DNA of 64,000 bases from Notospermus geniculatus (lineage: Eukaryota > Nemertea > Pilidiophora > Heteronemertea > Lineidae), in NCBI GenBank assembly GCA_002633025.1, contig NMRB01001903.1:58529-122528 (forward strand), in the 5' to 3' direction. Both the position numbers and the translations under genes were made by a program. Positions 58,831 to 64,000 of this stretch are shown here, piece after piece; the stretch's first letter is position 1; each line of letters opens with the position of its first letter. Below the pieces are notes generated by a model. That model was not told where the DNA came from. It made no database searches and worked only from the letters and a program-made list of their open reading frames with translations.

Positions 58831-60655
58831 CCGTGGTCACACTACATAAAATCCCCGGGTTTTTGCGGTCACACCTATGAATTGCCGGGCTTCAGGAAAC
58901 CCGTGTCTGAAAAACGCGGGTTTTGGAGACACGGCAATGTCGCCGTGCTTTGCGAAATCCCCGTGTGTTCGTTATTTCTTCGCACGGCGACAGATGGCGC
59001 AGCCATTAAGTGACGTCGTTTTCGCGCCTCCGACAGTGTGTGCCAATTCAGAAATGACCGAAGAGTCAATGTTTGCAGCGCAACTGTCGCCGGGCTACTT
59101 AACTACAGTGTAGTAGTGTGTGACCTCTCGCGGGGATTTTCGTATACACGGGTTTGACTATACCCTATACAGGTCACCCTTCTTTAAATTTCAAGAAACG
59201 CTTGCTGTCAATTTTCAGGTCTGTTGGCGTGAATGTAAAGGTAACCTTTCGATCATTCCGGGTTGGCAGATATTTTTCTCTGAAAAGTGCAACACCAGTC
59301 ACTCTAAGAGCCAAAGTAGTTTATAAATTCCAAAGTTCCTGTGATAGGAACTTGTCTTACATTGGTAAGACCAAACGTCACTTGGCTACTAGGGTGTCTG
59401 AACACTTTTCGGACAGATCTGCCATCCTGGACCATCTGAAAGATTGTCACACTTGCAAAGTAAACGCAAACATTGACAACTTCTCCGTGTTGACTAATGC
59501 CCAGTCGGATTATGTGCTGAGGATTAAGGAGGCGTTACTGATTAAAGAACAAAAGCCAGCCCTGAACAAACAGCTGGCTCAACAAGGGTCTTTCTTCTTC
59601 TTGGGGATCTTTTAANNNTGTGCGATGATCACGCTGTCAGTGCAGTCAGGTTTGTTCATAGCAACCATCATGGCGGGCGCCGGTTGACGAAATTTAAAAA
59701 TACGACTTAAAATGCGTTCCCCACAGCCTGTGGGAAGGGATACCATCACATCATGATTCTTGCAAGATCAGAGATGATGAAAAGTTCCCATCTGTATACT
59801 CTTTTAATTTAAAACTACAACCTGGCCCACATTCTGAGACAGTTTCAGAAAGGACTTGCTCAACAGAGTGTCTCGGCAACAGCCGCCATTTTGACCACAG
59901 CCTGGAAAGTAGGACGCTCGTCACCATGGTCACTGTCATCAGACGCCTACGTACCGTTCGATTACTGCCCTTGGATCTATGACGTCATCAATATGGAAGT
60001 CACTTCTAGCAGTGACACTATATTGGAAGAATGGAGATAGGTGGCGCTGTGAGGAGTTTGACTACAGCCCTTAAAGTAATGGCGTTTATAAGACGGCACT
60101 CGTGTACAGCAGCCGCACACCTACCGTGTAGCGTACTGGGTCAGTCTTCACCTCACGATGTGTAAAATACGAAAGTTCTTCGCCAATCGTTGTCCCGTCT
60201 ACACATACTACTTTACCGTCATGTTTACTGCAGTTCAGATCTACGGAAGCAATAACAAATTGAAAGCTATTGGAATGACTTCCAATTACAGTAAGTCCGA
60301 ATTTTGTTAGTCTTTGGCCCAGTTTGCGGCAAACTCCAATATGAGGCCCACAATGGGAGGCACTAGGAAGCGTTCTTATGCCCGGTTGTTTAGGTGTGGC
60401 TCACGTGAGCCTGGCTTATTCCTGAAACTCGAGTTCACGTAAGTCGCGCTTATGTCTGGTCATAAGAACAGCTTAAAGCAAATGGTTTGTTGACAGTTGT
60501 TTGTTGACATGTCCTCATACCCATGCACCTTAATTAATCCGTCATTCAACAATAGAAGTGGACACTTTTTACTGGGGGACACTTTTTACTGCTACACCGG
60601 CAATTCATAGGTGTGACCGCAAAAAAACCGGGGATTTTATGTAGTGTAACCACGG
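58831..60655. mobile_element. Long-TIR element, about 1.8 kb
   Basis: gccgtggtcacactacataa and about 38 further bases at the left (58831-58890) recur inverted at about 60597-60655 with few differences, giving TIRs of about 58 bp. The interior holds a Penelope-type fragment (59154-59612), a 3-N gap (59616-59618) and non-coding sequence. I see no transposase of its own. Confidence 0.8.
59154..59615 (+). pseudogene. Penelope-like element GIY-YIG endonuclease domain
   Basis: The frame encodes VVYKFQSSCDRNLSYIGKTK followed by RHLATRVSEHF and, near its end, EALLIKEQKPALNKQ. These are the GIY-YIG-like core (here YKF...YIG), its Arg helix (RHLATRVSEH) and the Glu/Asn segment (EAL..K..P.LN) found at the C-terminus of Penelope-like retroelements. 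The preceding linker (RVGRYFSLKSATP) also fits. The reverse transcriptase half is absent and the sequence starts inside a DNA-transposon-like element, so this is a 5'-truncated copy, although its frame is undamaged. Confidence 0.85.
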
Positions 60656-60659
60656 CTAT

Positions 60660-61945
60660 TGGCTGCCAGAAGGTGATTTATAGAAACAGACAGAAGACAC
60701 CATGGGCCTAGTTATGCAGTGCGTCATGTTTAAAGAATAATGTTACGTCATATTTTGCCGGACAGTTTGAAGACACAGACAGCCCTGAATAGGTAACAAC
60801 TCTATTAGCAGCAATGCCAAGCGCGGAACAAACATAGATGTTATGCCACAAAGGTCAGTCAATGAACATTATACCAGACTTCTCAGCAAGTCGGCGGGTT
60901 GCCACGTGGGCCGTACCAAGCAAATTTAAAAAAAATCACGCTACGGTTTCATTGGTTAATCACATGAAATTTGTACCAGTGCATCATGTAACTAACCGCT
61001 GAATGTTGATCGATGATTGTCCCGACATACAAGGACTTAGTACAGAGATTCAGTCAGTTATTCGCCTAATGAGGACCAGTGTGGGTCGAAATCGATCGTT
61101 TAGTATGGCTGAAAGGGTAAATGTCGTCCTGGGTATATACAATGATTACCCAGGATCTCAATCTTCACTAAAACAATACCATGGGTGCAGTTTCGGTAGC
61201 CGAACATCACCCAGCATCCGCAATCAGTGCCTAGGAACGAGTCCTATTTAGAAATCCCGTGAAATCTCGCGGTCTCGCGCCGCGGTACTTGTTGAGTGTA
61301 GCTGTTCTTGACATTCTTCAGGCTGTCGCGTGACCACGGGCGCGACAACCTTGAATCCAGGTGTCATACCACGATGCTGAGTGATGTTCCGTGGCAATGT
61401 TTCTACAATGTGAAAGTTTCAGCTCAATATCTTTGGTATTAAGACTGTGGCACCAAATATAAAAACCATAGTAATCATTGATCATATTTTAAGAGACAAT
61501 GGTGAAACTTTTTAACGCTAGATTCAAATATGGTGTTTTAGTAATGAGCGCCACGGCGTAGACATTGAAGTTATTGGATTAATACTTTCATATATTAGAG
61601 CCAATATCACGAGGTGGTGTTAGACAAAATTTCATTAAGTTGTAGTAAAGTGTTGTTGAGAAATGAAAATTTAAAGTTCGGGAAATTTTTATCCACCCGT
61701 TTCTTATAGGACTCCGGAAACGCATTTTTCCCTATGATTTTTAAACTGAGTGATACGGCCCTAATACCAAAGCTATCAAAGCAAACATTTTACACGTTAA
61801 ACAAAACATCTTAAAATGATATGGTGCTAAATTTCATTGAATTATAACGGACAGTTATTGACGAATCGAAATTTGAAGTTCGGCACTTTTTGGGGGGGCC
61901 ACCCAATGTAAAACGAAGATCGTGCCAAATTCTGGTTGATGAAAG
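60660..61945. other. No gene recognised
   Basis: Only short frames. An 82-codon frame at 61003-61251 has no domain I recognise. No repeat structure stands out. Confidence 0.4.
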
Positions 61946-61948
61946 AAG

Positions 61949-62029
61949 TGCTCAAAATCTGCATATACCAAAGTGGTTTCTTTGTGACGGTCACAAAGAA
62001 ATCACTTTGGTATATGCAAATTTTGAGCA
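61949..62029. repeat. 81-bp near-perfect palindrome
   Basis: tgctcaaaatctgcatatac plus caaagtggtttctttgtgac is followed directly by its reverse complement with about two mismatches (ctgcat/ttgcat, ggttt/gattt). Confidence 0.92.
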
Positions 62030-62204
62030 AGGGCAATCCGGATATCACAGATAATAATCTATATAATAATGCTGGAAGTCGGCTCAATAAAGTCACACTT
62101 AGAAGCTTTGTTTCGCCTCGAAATTCGGCATGGTAATAGAGGATAGGATACCCTGGTGCAACAGGTGGTTTAATTTGCAAAGATGACTTTGTTCTGGTAG
62201 CAAT

Positions 62205-63150
62205 TTTTAGCTCACTTGGGGTGAGCTCTTGGCGTGGGTCTGCGTTCGTTGTCCGTCGTCGTCCGTTAGCAGGGCACGTTTCGTAACCGCTGGAACTTGG
62301 TACATATATACCCCTAGGTCAGATGACCTATGACACTAAGTTTCGGTCCGATTCGACTCTTAGCTTGGCCACCAGGTGGCGGAAACCAAAAAGACAAAAA
62401 GTGCAATAACTCCTGAACTAATGACTGGCTCACCTCCAAATTTTTCTCATAGGTGTATCTAATGAGGGTACATTACATATATAACAGGTTTTTGGTTTGA
62501 CCTACTTTTCAAGGTCACATAGGTCAAAGTTCAAAATTTTGCCTTTAAGTGGCACGTTTCGTAACCGCAGGTGCTATTGGCCTGAAATTTGGTACATATA
62601 TACCCCTAGATCAGATGACCTATGACCCCAAGTTTCGGTCCGATTTGACTCTTAGCTTGGCCACCAGGTGGCGGAAACCAAAAACACAAAAAGTGCAATT
62701 ACTCATGAACTAATGACTGGATCCTCTCCAAATTTTTATCATTGGTGCTTCTAATGAGGATGCATGACATCAATAAGGGGTTTTTAATTTGACCGACTTT
62801 TCAAGGTCACAGCGGTCAAAGTTCAAAATTCAGTCATTTGGTGGCGCGTTTCGTAATGCTTGGGCTATTGACTTGAAACTTGGAACGTATACACCCCTGT
62901 GTCAGATGACCTATGACGCCACTTTTCGGTCTGATTCGATTCTCCGCTTGGCCACCAGGTGGCCAAAACCAAAGCTCAAAGTCCAGTAACTCCTGAACTG
63001 TAACTGGATTGTCTCCAAATTTTTATCAGGTGCATCTAACGAAGATACATGACCCTGGAACATCTCAATTTAACATTTGCCATTTGTTTTTTGTTGAACG
63101 TCCACCAAAGTGAGCACATGGTCCATGGACCATTTCATACTTTTTTTAAT
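62205..63150 (+). repeat. 'ggtgagct' repeat family, full-length copy
   Basis: Starts with ttagctcacttggggtgagct-type sequence and ends with agtgagcacatggtccatgg, like 42275-43312. The internal unit here is about 280 bp long (gcacgtttcgtaaccgctgg/gcaggtgctat, ggtcagatgacctatgac, ggccaccaggtggcggaaac), repeated three times with divergence. Confidence 0.9.
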
Positions 63151-64000
63151 GGTGTTGTTCGATTGCTTTCTAAATTCTCCCTAGTGCACAATGTATTGCA
63201 CCAATTCCAGCCCTGCCGTGCATTCCAACCTCGGCCAAACTCAGAATCGCCGGTCGCCACGGGTTCTTGCTAGTATTCAATAGATCTCAAATAAGCAACT
63301 GTAATGAACCCATTTCTCATAAGAATAGAGTAGACATCCTCAATGAATTGTCACATGTATATAGATTGTATTTGTATGAACAAGGAAGACTCATGAAAGT
63401 CAGAGTTGATCTTTTTTATGTAGCTGTATGTAGACTCCTGATCCCAACACTGTATATATAATGTTCTCCATTTATCCAATATTACCATAAAGCGTGTTCG
63501 ACAATGACATAGATTTTGACACGGTTTTGATGTGGAGGCATCGAAATGGCAGTGCCAACTAGAAATTGACTTACCAGTCAATTTGAAGACCGCCCTTGGA
63601 AATTGGGAGCTAGTTGACTGATCGAGAATTACCGAGCAGCAATGTAGAAAGCTCGGTTGATGGGCGAGGTAATAGACAGGATGAAGGTGTCATAGACTTC
63701 TAACATTAGAATTAGAAAGTTCAATAGAAGATGCACATTTTTATTATTGAAAGCCAGAAAGGCATGTTTTATTTTGTTCATAATCAACCTGCGGTTACAT
63801 GTATAGGTCATCTAACATACATGTTGTGACATAACTCCTGAGTGCTCCTGTATCCCATCATGACTATGTTGACTGCAAGTACACTAGTGATTGCAATACC
63901 AAACTGGAAGCTGGTGCAGTCGAAGAAGATTTAGGTTGCGAACAATGTTTGAAGGTGATGTCTGCATTGCTCAGTGTCAAGGATGGTGGTGCTAGATACA
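63151..64000. other. No gene recognised
   Basis: Short frames only. A bacterial-style or known eukaryotic domain is not seen; the window simply ends in non-repetitive spacer. Confidence 0.4.

Overview
This is a piece of a draft animal genome, not a prokaryotic or viral one. The genes are split into small exons with GT-AG introns, there are two eukaryotic tRNA genes with T-run terminators, and the spacers are full of MITEs, SINE heads, decayed retrotransposons and satellites. Runs of N at 12095, 29711-29717, 30340, 34685, 45834, 50747, 53405-53865 and 59616-59618 mark assembly gaps. A glass-type zinc-finger gene (as far as I know absent from vertebrates), an ApoL-like gene and abundant short taggcct-type words suggest a marine invertebrate. 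A non-vertebrate deuterostome is my guess, but a lophotrochozoan cannot be excluded.

Layout. From 1 to 9.2 kb there is no convincing gene, only MITE-like pieces and a 22-bp tandem array. From 9.28 to 16.97 kb lies a complete three-exon glass-like transcription factor on the + strand, with TATA-like and poly(A) signals. tRNA-Lys(TTT) genes sit at 17.49 and 21.09 kb in two copies of a duplicated segment of about 300 bp. From 19.4 to 24.3 kb on the - strand is an eight-exon gene for a very large multi-pass membrane protein (about 963 residues or more, roughly 17 hydrophobic segments) of a family I do not recognise; its introns hold the second tRNA. From 26.6 to 30.3 kb on the + strand is a PUS1/TruA-type tRNA pseudouridine synthase with ten coding exons and one intron that looks U12-type. 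Its last exon runs in frame through a single N into about 300 codons of unknown Cys-containing sequence, which is either a fusion or an assembly join. From 35.7 to 40.1 kb on the - strand is a fragmented ApoL-like gene.

From 40.4 kb to the end the window is almost entirely repetitive: a palindrome-cored satellite in opposed arrays, three copies of a 'ggtgagct' repeat family, a 1.5-kb TA-flanked TIR element, an AT-rich capsid-like ORF between perfect inverted repeats, a 0.6-kb TIR element with 9-bp target duplications, a BEL/Pao relic, an 851-bp-arm palindrome ending at an assembly gap, a minisatellite of about 90 bp carrying two nested transposons, a tandem duplication interrupted by a hairpin element, and a long-TIR element containing a Penelope-type GIY-YIG domain.

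The genes have unrelated cellular roles (photoreceptor-type transcription factor, tRNA supply, membrane protein, tRNA modification, ApoL-like lipid/membrane protein), and nothing suggests they work as one system. The items most worth following up are the orphan membrane protein, the PUS1 architecture (minor-class intron, dual start, C-terminal extension), the giant palindrome and the nested repeat stratigraphy.
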